Assembly: GCF_000739735.1 (NCBI RefSeq)
Contig: NZ_BBJF01000004.1
Location: forward strand, 620,001-684,000
DNA: 64,000 bases
Source: Paraburkholderia ginsengisoli NBRC 100965
GTDB taxonomy: Bacteria; Pseudomonadota; Gammaproteobacteria; Burkholderiales; Burkholderiaceae
Reading direction: 5' to 3'
Shown here: positions 26,820 through 35,805 of the stretch, one piece after another
Position numbering within the stretch: position 1 is the stretch's first letter
Layout of the letters: each line of letters starts with the position of its first letter
Notes under the pieces: generated by a model
The model's database searches: none
Told to the model about the DNA's origin: nothing
Seen by the model: only the letters and a program-made list of their open reading frames with translations
Made by a program: the position numbers and the translations under genes

Positions 26820-28049
26820 TCATTCCACCCGCTTCTGTCCGGCTAGCGTATTGAGCGACAGCGCATCGGTCTTGGCGACCACCGACGCTTCCGCGTCGCT
26901 GCGCCGGCGGTTTTTCTGCTGTCCGGCCAACTGCCGGTACAGCGCGATGTACTGCTCGGCCATCCGCGCCCAGCCGAAACCGGTCGCAAGCTGGTTCGCG
27001 GCGACGCCCATCGCGCGGCGTGCATCGTCGTTCTCCGCGAGACGCGCGACCGCGCCGGCGAGCGCCTTAGGATCGTCCGGATCGTCGAGCACGATCCCGC
27101 AATCGGGCGTGATGATTTCGGCGCCGCCCGCGGTGCGCGCGGTGACCACCGGCAAGCCGGCCGCCATCGCTTCGAGCAACGACAGGCTCATCGCTTCGTA
27201 GCGCGAAGGAAACACGAACGCGTCGACCGAATGCATCAGCACCGGCATCTCTTTCACGAGCCCCAGAAAATGGACCCGATGCGCGATGCCGAGCGCTTTC
27301 GCCTCTTCCGGATACGGACTGCCCGGCAGAAAACCGGCCACCGCGATCTGCACGTGCTCCGGCAAATGCTTCAGAGCGGCGAGCACCGTGCCGAGGTTCT
27401 TGCGCGGCGTGCGCAGATCGCCGACGAACAGCAGCAGAAACGCGTCCTTCGGCAAACCGAATTTCTCGCGATTGCCGGTGGCCGCCGCGAAGCCTTGCGT
27501 GTCGACGCCGTTGTAGATCACGTCGACGCGGTTATCGGGCGTCAAGCCGATCGCGCGGATTTCGTCGGCGACCTTCTGCGAGACCGCCGTGATCACCTTC
27601 GAGCGCCGGTAAGCCCAGCGCTCCAGCAGCGCATTGCAGCGCGTGTACACCGACTGATACGCGGACCACACGCCCTTCGTGAGCCCGAACGGGTAGTACT
27701 TGCTGCCGAACCAGCCGCTATGCACGAAGTGCGACGTGTTGACGTCGGCGGGCATCCACGTGATGAAGCCGTTCACGTGCAGCACGTCGTATTCGCGGCG
27801 ATGCGCGCGCAGCCACATCGCGCTCTTGAATGCGAACACCTGCTGGCGCAGCAGATTGGTGGGCCACCAGCGGCCGATTTTCACTGGCGCCCAGCGGACG
27901 TTCGGATGCGTGAGCAGCTCCGGCGCGACGTGCGACGCGACCAGCGTGACGCCGATGTTCTCGTCGAGCGCGGCGCGCGCGATCTCGTGGTTGACGCGCC
28001 CCTGGCCGTCGTTATGGCGCACTACGTGCGTGACAATGGCGACTCTCAA
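26820..28049 (-). CDS. bceJ: GT4 glycosyltransferase (BceJ-like)
   Basis: The 409-residue GT-B glycosyltransferase starts RVAIVTHVVRHNDGQGRVNHE. Its donor-site region has LFVGDLRTPRKNLGTVLAAL and SRYEAMSLSLLEAMAAGLPV near residue 285. The start codon is TTG at 28049, overlapping the polymerase stop as TTGA, so it depends on translational coupling rather than its own ribosome site. The gap to bceK is 127 bp. Donor and acceptor are unknown. The C-terminal 25 residues are Lys/Arg/Asn-rich and may contact the membrane. Confidence 0.87.
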   Translation of the reverse strand: MRVAIVTHVVRHNDGQGRVNHEIARAALDENIGVTLVASHVAPELLTHPNVRWAPVKIGRWWPTNLLRQQVFAFKSAMWLRAHRREYDVLHVNGFITWMPADVNTSHFVHSGWFGSKYYPFGLTKGVWSAYQSVYTRCNALLERWAYRRSKVITAVSQKVADEIRAIGLTPDNRVDVIYNGVDTQGFAAATGNREKFGLPKDAFLLLFVGDLRTPRKNLGTVLAALKHLPEHVQIAVAGFLPGSPYPEEAKALGIAHRVHFLGLVKEMPVLMHSVDAFVFPSRYEAMSLSLLEAMAAGLPVVTARTAGGAEIITPDCGIVLDDPDDPKALAGAVARLAENDDARRAMGVAANQLATGFGWARMAEQYIALYRQLAGQQKNRRRSDAEASVVAKTDALSLNTLAGQKRVE

Positions 28050-29527
28050 TCAGTGCCTCCGTGGAGATATGGCGTGCGTCTGCGGTTCATCTTTTCGTAA
28101 TGGACCGCGGAAAGAATCGAAAAAACACTCATGAAAAGCAGCAGTCCGCCGGTGCCGACCAGCGAGTTGGTGAACACCAGCATCGCGAAGGTCGCGAGGC
28201 TCAGGCTCAGGCACGCGGACACGAATTTGTCGTCGCGCAGGCGGAACGACGCGAGCACCGCGCGCGTGAGCAGCCACACGATGCCCGACATATACAGCAG
28301 CGTGCCGGGCCAGCCGAGCACGAACGGGATGTTCATCACGCCGCTGTCGAAGTTGCCGTACTGGCCGAGCTGGCCGCCGTCGTTCGACAGCTTGGTCGAG
28401 GTGCCGGTGGCGCCCATGCCCTCGCCCGCTACATCGGTGAATGCGGTCTTCGCGAAGGTCGCGTAGAACTCGTTGCGCGCGGCGTAGCTCTGGTCGTCGT
28501 TCAGATTCACGATGGTGCTCAAGCGCGCCTGCATCCGCTCGGCCACCGGGCCGACCGCCAGCAGCGGCACGCACAGCCCGGCCAACAGCACCGCGCTCGC
28601 GACGATGCGCAAGCGCACCTTGTTGTTCGACTTGACGAGCTGGATCAGCAGCGCGATCACCCACCCGCCCCAGGTCGAGCGCACGAGGCTCAGCGCGAAA
28701 GCGAAGAAGCCGAGCGCCGCCGCGATCCAGCGGACCCGGTGCGTGGCGGCCATCACGAAGACCATCGCGCCCATCATCGCGAACGCGAACGGCCCCGACG
28801 AATTCATCGTGCTGAACACGCGCACGCCCATCGGCACCGGGTCGCCTTGCGAGTTCATCTGCGAGCCGAGCATCCACAGCGCGTCCCACTGCGGCATGAT
28901 GAAGAACTGGATCAGCCCATAGCCGCCCATCACAAGCATGCCCCAGATGAACGTGTTGACGATGGTGTCGCGATACTGCGGATACTGGCGCGTGTGCGCC
29001 ATGATGTGAAAGCCGATCAGGATCGGATAGAGCCAGTTGGCAAGGTCGTAGGTCGCCGCGAGCGGCCCGCTCGACATCACGCCGATCATGAACGCATACG
29101 CGAGGCCGAGCAGGATCAGCAGCACCGGCAAACCGCGCCGCTGTGCGAGCAATCTGTAGTAGCGCAGGAGCGACAGCGCGCTGATCATCGTGACCGCGAG
29201 CGGCGCGACCTGGATCAGACTGGTCGGCGTGAACGAGCCTTTGGACCAGTCGGCCAGCCGCCGCACTTCCGGGCTCAGGAACCACAGCCACCACATGAAG
29301 CCGATATAGCGCGCCGGGCTCTTGAAGTACAGCCACAGGCCCGTGAGGATCGCCAGCACCGGGAACGCGAGCGTGAGCACGGTGCCCTGATGCGCGACGA
29401 TCAGCACCGCCGTGACGAGCCACAGCAACAGCGGCGGCAGCCATTCCTGCGGGCCGCCGGACAGCAGCCGCGCCGTTCCTTTTGAAGTGACGGCGTCGGT
29501 GGCGTGGGCTCGCGGAATCGTCGACAT
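28046..29527 (-). CDS. bceI: Wzy-type polysaccharide polymerase (BceI-like)
   Basis: The 493-residue inner-membrane protein has about a dozen helices and a large periplasmic loop in the C-terminal half (about residues 320-400), as in Wzy/O-antigen ligase-like proteins. Stretches such as LALSLVRSTWGGWVIALLIQ and GEGMGATGTSTKLSNDGG lie where the family's conserved Arg and loop residues are usually found. Sequence conservation is low in this family, so topology and operon position carry the call. It would polymerise flipped repeat units in the periplasm. The start lies three bases after the bceH stop; its own stop overlaps bceJ. Confidence 0.85.
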   Translation of the reverse strand: MSTIPRAHATDAVTSKGTARLLSGGPQEWLPPLLLWLVTAVLIVAHQGTVLTLAFPVLAILTGLWLYFKSPARYIGFMWWLWFLSPEVRRLADWSKGSFTPTSLIQVAPLAVTMISALSLLRYYRLLAQRRGLPVLLILLGLAYAFMIGVMSSGPLAATYDLANWLYPILIGFHIMAHTRQYPQYRDTIVNTFIWGMLVMGGYGLIQFFIMPQWDALWMLGSQMNSQGDPVPMGVRVFSTMNSSGPFAFAMMGAMVFVMAATHRVRWIAAALGFFAFALSLVRSTWGGWVIALLIQLVKSNNKVRLRIVASAVLLAGLCVPLLAVGPVAERMQARLSTIVNLNDDQSYAARNEFYATFAKTAFTDVAGEGMGATGTSTKLSNDGGQLGQYGNFDSGVMNIPFVLGWPGTLLYMSGIVWLLTRAVLASFRLRDDKFVSACLSLSLATFAMLVFTNSLVGTGGLLLFMSVFSILSAVHYEKMNRRRTPYLHGGTD

Positions 29528-29530
29528 CGG

Positions 29531-30700
29531 TTAGAGGCCTCCGCGCGATTCGCTCGCGGTCGCGCGCGCGGCTTGCGTTTGCTGCGATGCGTGCGCTCGT
29601 GTCTGCCCCTGGCCCTGCGCACGCGCGCGCAGCATGTCGCGCGTGATCCGCACGTGCTGCATCGCGTAGTGCTGCGTGGTCAGATCGCGCGACAGCAAAC
29701 CGGCCGCCGCCGCCCGTGCCTGGCGCAACGCTTCATCCGGTGCCGCGGCGAGTTGATCGACCGCGTCGCGCAATGCCTGCGGATCGAACGGCGGGATATA
29801 AGCCGCCTCGTCCGCCGGAAAGTAATCCTGCAACGCGCCGACGTTCGTCACCACCATCGGCTTGCCGACCGCCGCCGCTTCGAGCATCACCGTAATGCCC
29901 GACGCGTGCGAATTCGGCCGCAACGGCACGACGATTACGTCGGCCCAGTCGTACAGTTCGTGCTGCTTCCTGATGCCCGAGAACAGCGCGATCTCGACAT
30001 TCGGCGCGCGCAGCGAAGCCGGAATGCGCCGCCGCGTCGCGAGTTTCACCGTGTAGCGCGGATCGTTGCCGAACGCCTTGATGAGCGTCTCCCAATCGCG
30101 GTCGCGGTCGTTGCCGATCGCGGCGATGCGCAGCGGCGTATGCGGCGTCCAGTGTGCCGGCGGGTTGACCGGAAAGTCGCGCGTGTTCAGACCGTACAGC
30201 AGCGGCCGCGCGTCGCGATTGAAATAGCGCTGGCACAGCCCGGCGTTTTCGCTGGCGAGCGTGGTCAGCTGATCGGCGCGGCTCATCAGCTTGCGGTACA
30301 GCCAGCTCCTGAAAATCCCATACGACGGCCACTTGTCGAGCAGCCACACGCTTTGCGCGAGCAACAGCGGCGACGCGCCGGGGCCCGCCTTGCGGCCGCT
30401 CAGCAGCAGCATCAGCGCGGCCGACAGCCATTCCTGCTCGGTGTGCGTCCAGATCACGTCGGAGCGCAGCATCTCGGCGCGATTGCGCCACGTATGGATG
30501 ATGTCGAACCCCAGCAGCGCCTTCAGCGCGCGGCGCACGAGACGCACCGGTTTGCCTTCGCGCGCGTCCTGCGAATAGGACAGCCTGAACTCGTCGGACT
30601 CCGCGTGGTGATAGCCGTACAGGCAGCCAATGTCGTCGCCCGGCCGGTAAAAGCGCGGGTCGGCGCCGTAAAACAGATGAACGTGAACTTTCGTACTCAT
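29531..30700 (-). CDS. bceH: Glycosyltransferase (GT-B fold, BceH-like)
   Basis: The 389-residue protein starts at ATG 30700 (STKVHVHLFYGADPRFYRPG) with a GT-B layout. The acceptor half has IIHTWRNRAEMLRSDVIWTH. The donor half has LRIAAIGNDRDRDWETLIKA and the nucleotide-sugar site SHASGITVMLEAAAVGKPMV near residue 285. The frame is open upstream to 30829 but that part is Arg-rich and unlike the family. A 103-bp gap separates it from bceG and only three bases from bceI. Donor unknown. Confidence 0.86.
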   Translation of the reverse strand: MSTKVHVHLFYGADPRFYRPGDDIGCLYGYHHAESDEFRLSYSQDAREGKPVRLVRRALKALLGFDIIHTWRNRAEMLRSDVIWTHTEQEWLSAALMLLLSGRKAGPGASPLLLAQSVWLLDKWPSYGIFRSWLYRKLMSRADQLTTLASENAGLCQRYFNRDARPLLYGLNTRDFPVNPPAHWTPHTPLRIAAIGNDRDRDWETLIKAFGNDPRYTVKLATRRRIPASLRAPNVEIALFSGIRKQHELYDWADVIVVPLRPNSHASGITVMLEAAAVGKPMVVTNVGALQDYFPADEAAYIPPFDPQALRDAVDQLAAAPDEALRQARAAAAGLLSRDLTTQHYAMQHVRITRDMLRARAQGQGQTRAHASQQTQAARATASESRGGL

Positions 30701-30803
30701 GCAGACGCTCCGCTCTGCCGGTGGAAAGAGGCATCGGCGGCCCTGGCGGGGGCCAACGGCCGATGCGCGAACGTGAGGAGCGTGGCGGCGTCGACGCGGT
30801 CGC

Positions 30804-31727
30804 TCACGACAACGCCCGACGCGCTTCATGCGCGCCGGTACGCACCGCGCGCCAGCGCGACAGCTTCAATCCGGCCTGCTTCGACACCAGCGCGAGCGCC
30901 GCATGCGTGAGCCCCGGATAGACCCGCGTGCCGACCAGCGTCCACCACCACCAAGCGGTTTCACGGCGCAGCGGCGGCAACTGATCGCGCAGAATCAGAT
31001 GGAAGTTGAACGCGGCGTTGCGCAATGCCGTCATGGTTTGCGCGTCGCGGCGGTCCTCGTCGAAACGCTCGGCGGGAAAGTGATCGACCGCCACGCGCGG
31101 GTCGTACATCAGCTTCCAGCCGGCGTTCTTCACCGCGAGGCTGAACGCCATGTCGTTGTGGACCTGCGCGCCCGCGCCTCGCAGGCGCGCGTCGAAGCGG
31201 ATCGTGTGCACCGCGTCGCGCCGGTAGCTCATATTCGCGCCCTTCAGGATGTCGACTTCGCGCGCACCGCCCACGCCGAGATGATGATTGCCGATGATCT
31301 TGCCGTGCGCGGTCACCTTTCCCACCAGCGGCCGCTCGCCGTCGAGCACGCGGCCTTTTTCATGCACCCAGTCGCGTCCGCCGAGCGCGCCCAGACGCGC
31401 GTCGCCCTCGAACGCGGCCGCGATCCGTTCGACCCAGTCGACGTGCGGCGCGGCGTCGTCGTCGGTGATCGCGATCACGTCGCCGGTGGCGGCATCGAGC
31501 CCGCGATTGAGCGCTGCGACCTGGCCGGGCGCCTCGACCAGCGCCACCGACAGCGGCAGCTTGCCCGGCACCGCCGGGTCGCGCAGACACGTATGCGTCG
31601 CGTCGTCGTCGGCGCGCGCGACCACCACCACTTCGTCGGGCGCGCGCGATTGGCGCTGCAGCGCCGCGAGGCAGCGCGCCAGATCGGTGGGGCGGCGGAA
31701 AGTCGGAACCAGTACGGTCACTTTCAT
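30804..31727 (-). CDS. bceG: GT2-family glycosyltransferase (BceG-like)
   Basis: The 307-residue GT-A enzyme starts KVTVLVPTFRRPTDLARCLA. The DXD-type metal site is AITDDDAAPHVDWVERI near residue 93, and the acceptor-side Asp is in GAGAQVHNDMAFSLAV near residue 200. These are standard inverting family-2 features. A good AAGGA precedes the ATG at 31727, 16 bp after bceF. The C-terminal part from about residue 250 has a hydrophobic stretch (AWWWWTLVGTRVYPGLTHAA) that may associate with the membrane. It probably adds an early sugar to the lipid-linked unit. Confidence 0.9.
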   Translation of the reverse strand: MKVTVLVPTFRRPTDLARCLAALQRQSRAPDEVVVVARADDDATHTCLRDPAVPGKLPLSVALVEAPGQVAALNRGLDAATGDVIAITDDDAAPHVDWVERIAAAFEGDARLGALGGRDWVHEKGRVLDGERPLVGKVTAHGKIIGNHHLGVGGAREVDILKGANMSYRRDAVHTIRFDARLRGAGAQVHNDMAFSLAVKNAGWKLMYDPRVAVDHFPAERFDEDRRDAQTMTALRNAAFNFHLILRDQLPPLRRETAWWWWTLVGTRVYPGLTHAALALVSKQAGLKLSRWRAVRTGAHEARRALS

Positions 31728-31743
31728 CGTGATGTCCTTTTCG

Positions 31744-33966
31744 TCAGGTGCTCAGATATTCCTGAACCGCCGCATAGCCGCGGTCGTAGCCGCCGCGCGA
31801 ACGCGCCGGCATGCCGTTGAAAATGCCGCCCTGCACGTGCACGCCGGCCGCGCGCAGACGCTTCAGCGCATCGGCGATCTCGCCTTCGCTGTGCATGCCC
31901 GAGCGCATCACGAAGAAGGTCGAGCCGGCATACGCGCCGATGATCGACGCATCGGTCACGGCCAGCACCGGCGGCGTGTCGATCAGGATCACGTCGTAGC
32001 GCTTGGCGAGCCCGTCGAGGTATTGCGGCAGACGCGGCGACATCAGCAGCTCCGACGGATTCGGCGGACGGCGGCCGCACGAGATGAAGCTCAGGTTCTC
32101 CACGTTCGAAGTACGGATCGCTTCTTCGAGCGAGATCTGGCCGCTCAGCAGTTCGGACAGACCGTTGTCCTGCGCCCCGCCGAGATACCGTTCGAGCACG
32201 CCGCGCCGCATGTCGCCGTCGATCAGCAGCACGCGCTTGCCCGAATGCGCGAGCAGCACCGCGAGGTTGACCGTCAGGAAGCTCTTGCCGACACCGGCCA
32301 TCGGGCCGGTCAGCATGACGATGCGGTTCTTCGCGTCCATCAGCGTGAACTGCATCGAGGTGCGCAGACTGCGCAGGCTTTCGACCGTCACGTCCTTCGG
32401 CCGCGCGTTCGCGAGCACCGAGCGCAGACGTTCGCCGCCGCGCTGGAACGCGCTTTCGAGCTGCGCCTGTTCGGCGCTTTGCGGCACGAGGCCGAACACC
32501 GGCAGATGGAACGCGCGCTCGATGTGGTCCGGGTCGTCGATGCCCTTGAACATATTGCGGCGCAGGAACACGAAACCCGTGCCCGCGATCAGCCCGAGAA
32601 TCACCGCCGCCGACAGAATCAGCATCTTCTTCGGCTTGACCGGCGCGCCCGGACGCAACGCGGCGTCGACGATATGCACGTTGCCGCCCGTGCCCGCCTT
32701 CTGCACCGACAGTTCCTGCACGCGGTTGAGCAGCAGCACGTAGATGTCTTCGGCGACCTTCGCGTCGCGCTGCAACTGCACCGCCTTCACTTCGGTGGCC
32801 GGCAGATCGCGGAAGCGGTCCGCGTATTTGGCGCGCTGCGCCTGCAACTCGGCCATCTGTTCACGCGCGGCTTTGAGCAGCGGATGGTCGTCGCCGTAAC
32901 GCTCGTTCAACTGCGCCATCTGCAAACGCAAGCCGGCGATCTGCTGTTCGTACTGCACGCTGCCTTCGAGGTACACCTTGGCCTCGTCGCTCGCGTTGAT
33001 CGAGCCGGACTGACGCTGATACGCGGTCAACGCGGCTTCGGCGCGCTCGAGATCGGACTTCAGGCGCGGCTCCTCGCTCTTCAGGAAGTCGAGCATGCGG
33101 ATCGCGTCTTCCTGCTTGTTCGACACGTGCTGGCGCACGTACGACTGCGCGAGCGCATTGGCGACCAGCGCCGCGTGTTCGGGGCTCTTGTCCTCCAGCG
33201 AAATCTGGATCACGCCGGTCTGCTTGCCCTGTTCCTGCACGCTGATGGCCGACTGGAACGCGGTGATCGCGTCGAGGTCGTTCGCGCGCACCACCGTGAA
33301 CTCCTGGCCCGGGCGCGCGACCAACTTGTTCACCAGCATCGTCACGCCGCCACCCTGCGCCTGCTGGCCGACCTGGCCGCGCAGCAGCAGCGCGCCGTTC
33401 TCCGCGTGCAACTCGTAATGCTGTTCGTCGATCACGCGCAGCATGAGCTTCTGGCCTTCGAGCGCGGGCGTCACGTCGATCGAGTCGAGGTCGACGCTTT
33501 CGCCGCCCCATGCGTACGATGTCAGCCCCAGCCACGGACGCGCCGGCTGGCCCGGCGTGGCGAGACGCGCGGCGATGCTGCCGAGCAGCGGCACCGTCTT
33601 CGGCGTGACGCTGAAGTTCAGCTTCAACTGCTGCACCACCGGGCCGACCACGCCGCGGCTCTTGATGATTTCAATTTCAGCGTCGGTCGGCAGCGACGTC
33701 GAGCCGCTGGTGATCGCGGCGCCCGTTTGCGTCTGCGTGAGCGCCTGCGACGTATTGTCGGACTGCTCGACGCGCACGTGCGCGTCGGCCGAATAGATCG
33801 GCTTGGCGAGGTAGCAGTACGCGACCGCCATCGCGATGATCACGCCGGCGATCGCGAGCAGCCACCAGATGTCGTCGATGATCACCTGGACCAGTTGCCC
33901 GAGGACGACGTCCTCTTCTTCGGTCTTGATCGGACCGCCCATGTGTGGAGAGATTTGATTGCTCAC
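31744..33966 (-). CDS. bceF: Tyrosine autokinase / Wzz chain-length regulator (BceF)
   Basis: The 740-residue bacterial tyrosine kinase of the Wzc type controls polymer length and export. It has a first membrane helix near residues 35-57 (WWLLAIAGVIIAMAVAYCYL), a long periplasmic Wzz/coiled-coil region, and a second helix near 445-465. A cytoplasmic kinase domain follows, with Walker A GVGKSFLTVN near 555, Walker A' VLLIDGDMRRG and Walker B VILIDTPPVLAVTD. A C-terminal tyrosine cluster (YDRGYAAVQEYLST) is the autophosphorylation tail. The start is GTG 33966; an in-frame ATG at 33942 is an alternative. It is dephosphorylated presumably by bceD in the same operon. Confidence 0.94.
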   Translation of the reverse strand: MSNQISPHMGGPIKTEEEDVVLGQLVQVIIDDIWWLLAIAGVIIAMAVAYCYLAKPIYSADAHVRVEQSDNTSQALTQTQTGAAITSGSTSLPTDAEIEIIKSRGVVGPVVQQLKLNFSVTPKTVPLLGSIAARLATPGQPARPWLGLTSYAWGGESVDLDSIDVTPALEGQKLMLRVIDEQHYELHAENGALLLRGQVGQQAQGGGVTMLVNKLVARPGQEFTVVRANDLDAITAFQSAISVQEQGKQTGVIQISLEDKSPEHAALVANALAQSYVRQHVSNKQEDAIRMLDFLKSEEPRLKSDLERAEAALTAYQRQSGSINASDEAKVYLEGSVQYEQQIAGLRLQMAQLNERYGDDHPLLKAAREQMAELQAQRAKYADRFRDLPATEVKAVQLQRDAKVAEDIYVLLLNRVQELSVQKAGTGGNVHIVDAALRPGAPVKPKKMLILSAAVILGLIAGTGFVFLRRNMFKGIDDPDHIERAFHLPVFGLVPQSAEQAQLESAFQRGGERLRSVLANARPKDVTVESLRSLRTSMQFTLMDAKNRIVMLTGPMAGVGKSFLTVNLAVLLAHSGKRVLLIDGDMRRGVLERYLGGAQDNGLSELLSGQISLEEAIRTSNVENLSFISCGRRPPNPSELLMSPRLPQYLDGLAKRYDVILIDTPPVLAVTDASIIGAYAGSTFFVMRSGMHSEGEIADALKRLRAAGVHVQGGIFNGMPARSRGGYDRGYAAVQEYLST

Positions 33967-34030
33967 AATTCGATCCCGTATCGTTTGCTTCGGCGCTGGC
34001 TTCGCAGGCGCGTCGGCGTTTTGCTTCGGT

Positions 34031-34063
34031 CCCGCGCCGCGCTCGTGAAGAGAGCGGCGCGGG
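34031..34063 (-). promoter_or_regulatory. Stable intercistronic stem-loop between bceE and bceF
   Basis: In the 117-bp gap, CCCGCGCC and GCTC pair with GGCGCGGG and GAGC (12 bp with a 2-nt bulge, 7-nt loop). It is not followed by T residues on either strand, so it is not a normal terminator. RNA stabilisation, processing or partial attenuation between the two cistrons is possible. Confidence 0.5.
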
Positions 34064-34083
34064 CCTGACTACGGCTCAGACGT

Positions 34084-35304
34084 TCAGCGCGTCAGCTGCT
34101 TCAGATAGAACAGCGTCTGCACGCTCGGCAGGACCTGCTGCAACACACGGTTGAAGGTGGTCGAAGCGGCGGTGCCCACGTACACGACATCGAGTGGCTG
34201 CAACTGGAACTGCGAGGACAGCATGATCGAGTCCGGTTGCGTCATATCGAGGCGGAACACTTCCGGCGTGGTCGGATGGTCCTTCATCCCGCGCATCACG
34301 AAGATCTGGCGCGGATTGGCGTCGGTGTTCAGAATGCCGCCGCCTTGCGTCAGCGCGTCGGCGATCGTCATGCGGCCGCGCACGATCGGCACCTGGATCG
34401 GCGTCTTCACTTCACCCATCACGAAGATGCGGCTGTCGGTGCGATCCGGCACGTTGATCACGTCGCCGTTTTGCAGCATCACGTTCTGCGTGGTGTCGCC
34501 GCGATCGAGCATGCGGTCGGCGTCGAGCGTGTACAGCTTGTTGTTGCGCGTGAGGCGCACGCGCTGGATATCGGCGTCCGAGTTCGTGCCGCCCGAGCGC
34601 GTGATCGCGTCGACCAGCGTGAGCGGCACGTCGCTGATCGCGAGCGGCCCCGGCGTCTTCACTTCGCCGGTCACCTGGACCTTCTGGCCGCGATACGACA
34701 GCACGCGCACGTCGACCTGCGGATTGCGGATGTAACGCACGAGGCCGCTCGCGAGCTGTTCGCGCAACTGGCCGGTGGTTTTGCCGGCGGCCATGATGCG
34801 GCCGACGAACGGGAAAAAGATCGTGCCGTCGGCGGCGATGGTCTGGCCGTACGGATCGGCCTGGCCCGGCAGCGCGGCCGTGTACGGCTGCTGCAACGCT
34901 CCGCCGATCGACTGCGTGGTGTTGCCGCCCGAGGACAGCGTGCTGCCCTGCGGCGTGGTCAGTTCAGGGTGATCCCACACGGTGATGCCGAGAATGTCCT
35001 GCGGCGACAGCTTGTACACGTACTGCGACGGATCGCTGAGCGTCGAGGCCGGCAGCACCTGCGTTTTCGAAGCGGCGGCTTGCGCCTGCTCGGCGATCAG
35101 CGTGCCGTCGATCAGATGGACCGGATAGGTTTCGGTCGGATGATTCTGGCCGTCCTCTTTCAGACGGGACGTGTCGAGATAATTGCCCGGTGCGGTAGCG
35201 CAGGCCGACAGAAAAGACGTCAGCAAAAGCGTCGTGGCGAACTTCGAACTGAAGTTGGCCCTGACGTTCGCGAATGAGTTTGCAGTGAGTTTTTGCATCA
35301 GCAT
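34084..35304 (-). CDS. bceE: Outer-membrane polysaccharide export lipoprotein, Wza/OPX family (BceE)
   Basis: The 406-residue protein has a lipoprotein signal (TTLLLTSFLSAC), with lipobox LSAC, then a Poly_export domain (YKLSPQDILGITVWDHPELT near residue 95 onward) and SLBB repeats, such as VQVTGEVKTPGPLAISDVPL and RIFVMGEVKTPIQVPIVRGR. Wza-type proteins form the outer-membrane export channel that docks on the Wzc-like kinase, here bceF downstream. The start is uncertain: ATGs at 35319, 35304 and 35298 are in frame, and the last overlaps the bceD stop (ATGA). The longer upstream frame to 35736 is a shadow of bceD. Confidence 0.92.
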   Translation of the reverse strand: MLMQKLTANSFANVRANFSSKFATTLLLTSFLSACATAPGNYLDTSRLKEDGQNHPTETYPVHLIDGTLIAEQAQAAASKTQVLPASTLSDPSQYVYKLSPQDILGITVWDHPELTTPQGSTLSSGGNTTQSIGGALQQPYTAALPGQADPYGQTIAADGTIFFPFVGRIMAAGKTTGQLREQLASGLVRYIRNPQVDVRVLSYRGQKVQVTGEVKTPGPLAISDVPLTLVDAITRSGGTNSDADIQRVRLTRNNKLYTLDADRMLDRGDTTQNVMLQNGDVINVPDRTDSRIFVMGEVKTPIQVPIVRGRMTIADALTQGGGILNTDANPRQIFVMRGMKDHPTTPEVFRLDMTQPDSIMLSSQFQLQPLDVVYVGTAASTTFNRVLQQVLPSVQTLFYLKQLTR

Positions 35305-35759
35305 ATTTTTTTCAGCCATCCCATGACCAGATGTTCGATGAGCACGAGACTCTCCCTGTAAGCGGTTTCCTCGCCGCCGTGCGGATCGGCGACGTCTGAA
35401 CCGTCTTCCCATTTGCCGAGCGGATAGACCTTGCCGCGCGAGGCGGGATCGAGCGCTTCGACGTCGTTCACCTGCGCGCGCTCGGTGACCAGCACCAGAT
35501 CGGCGGCACGCACGAGCTGGCGGTCGAGGCGCCGCGAATAATGGATGCCGGAGGCAACGCCCTGCTCGGCGAGCAGGCGTTGCATGACCGGGTCCATCGC
35601 GTGGCCGTTCATCGCCCGCAGGCCCGCCGAATGAAACGCGATCGGCGCGGCGGAGCGCCCTGCTTCCGACGCCGCGCGTTGCTTCGCCTTGAACAGCATT
35701 TCGGCGGCGGGCGAACGGCAGACGTTGGCATGGCAAACGATCAATACGTTGGCGAACAT
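35298..35759 (-). CDS. bceD: Low-molecular-weight protein tyrosine phosphatase (BceD)
   Basis: The 153-residue phosphatase has P-loop CHANVCRS (the C-X5-R motif) at residues 9-16 and the general-acid Asp in DPHGG near residue 122, both intact. Such Wzb-type enzymes dephosphorylate the Wzc-type tyrosine kinase, so bceF is the expected substrate. AGGAG precedes the ATG at 35759; the frame is open to 35972 but that part overlaps bceC. It lies 46 bp after bceC and overlaps the start of bceE. Confidence 0.93.
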   Translation of the reverse strand: MFANVLIVCHANVCRSPAAEMLFKAKQRAASEAGRSAAPIAFHSAGLRAMNGHAMDPVMQRLLAEQGVASGIHYSRRLDRQLVRAADLVLVTERAQVNDVEALDPASRGKVYPLGKWEDGSDVADPHGGEETAYRESLVLIEHLVMGWLKKIC

Positions 35760-35805
35760 GGCGGGCTCCTTGACGAGGCGCGTGGTGAGCGGGTGGTCCG
35801 GCGGC

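Noticed and set aside
31288..34068. A 926-codon plus-strand open frame across bceG and bceF
   Set aside because: Antisense shadow; real motifs (Walker A/B, GT2) are all on the minus strand.
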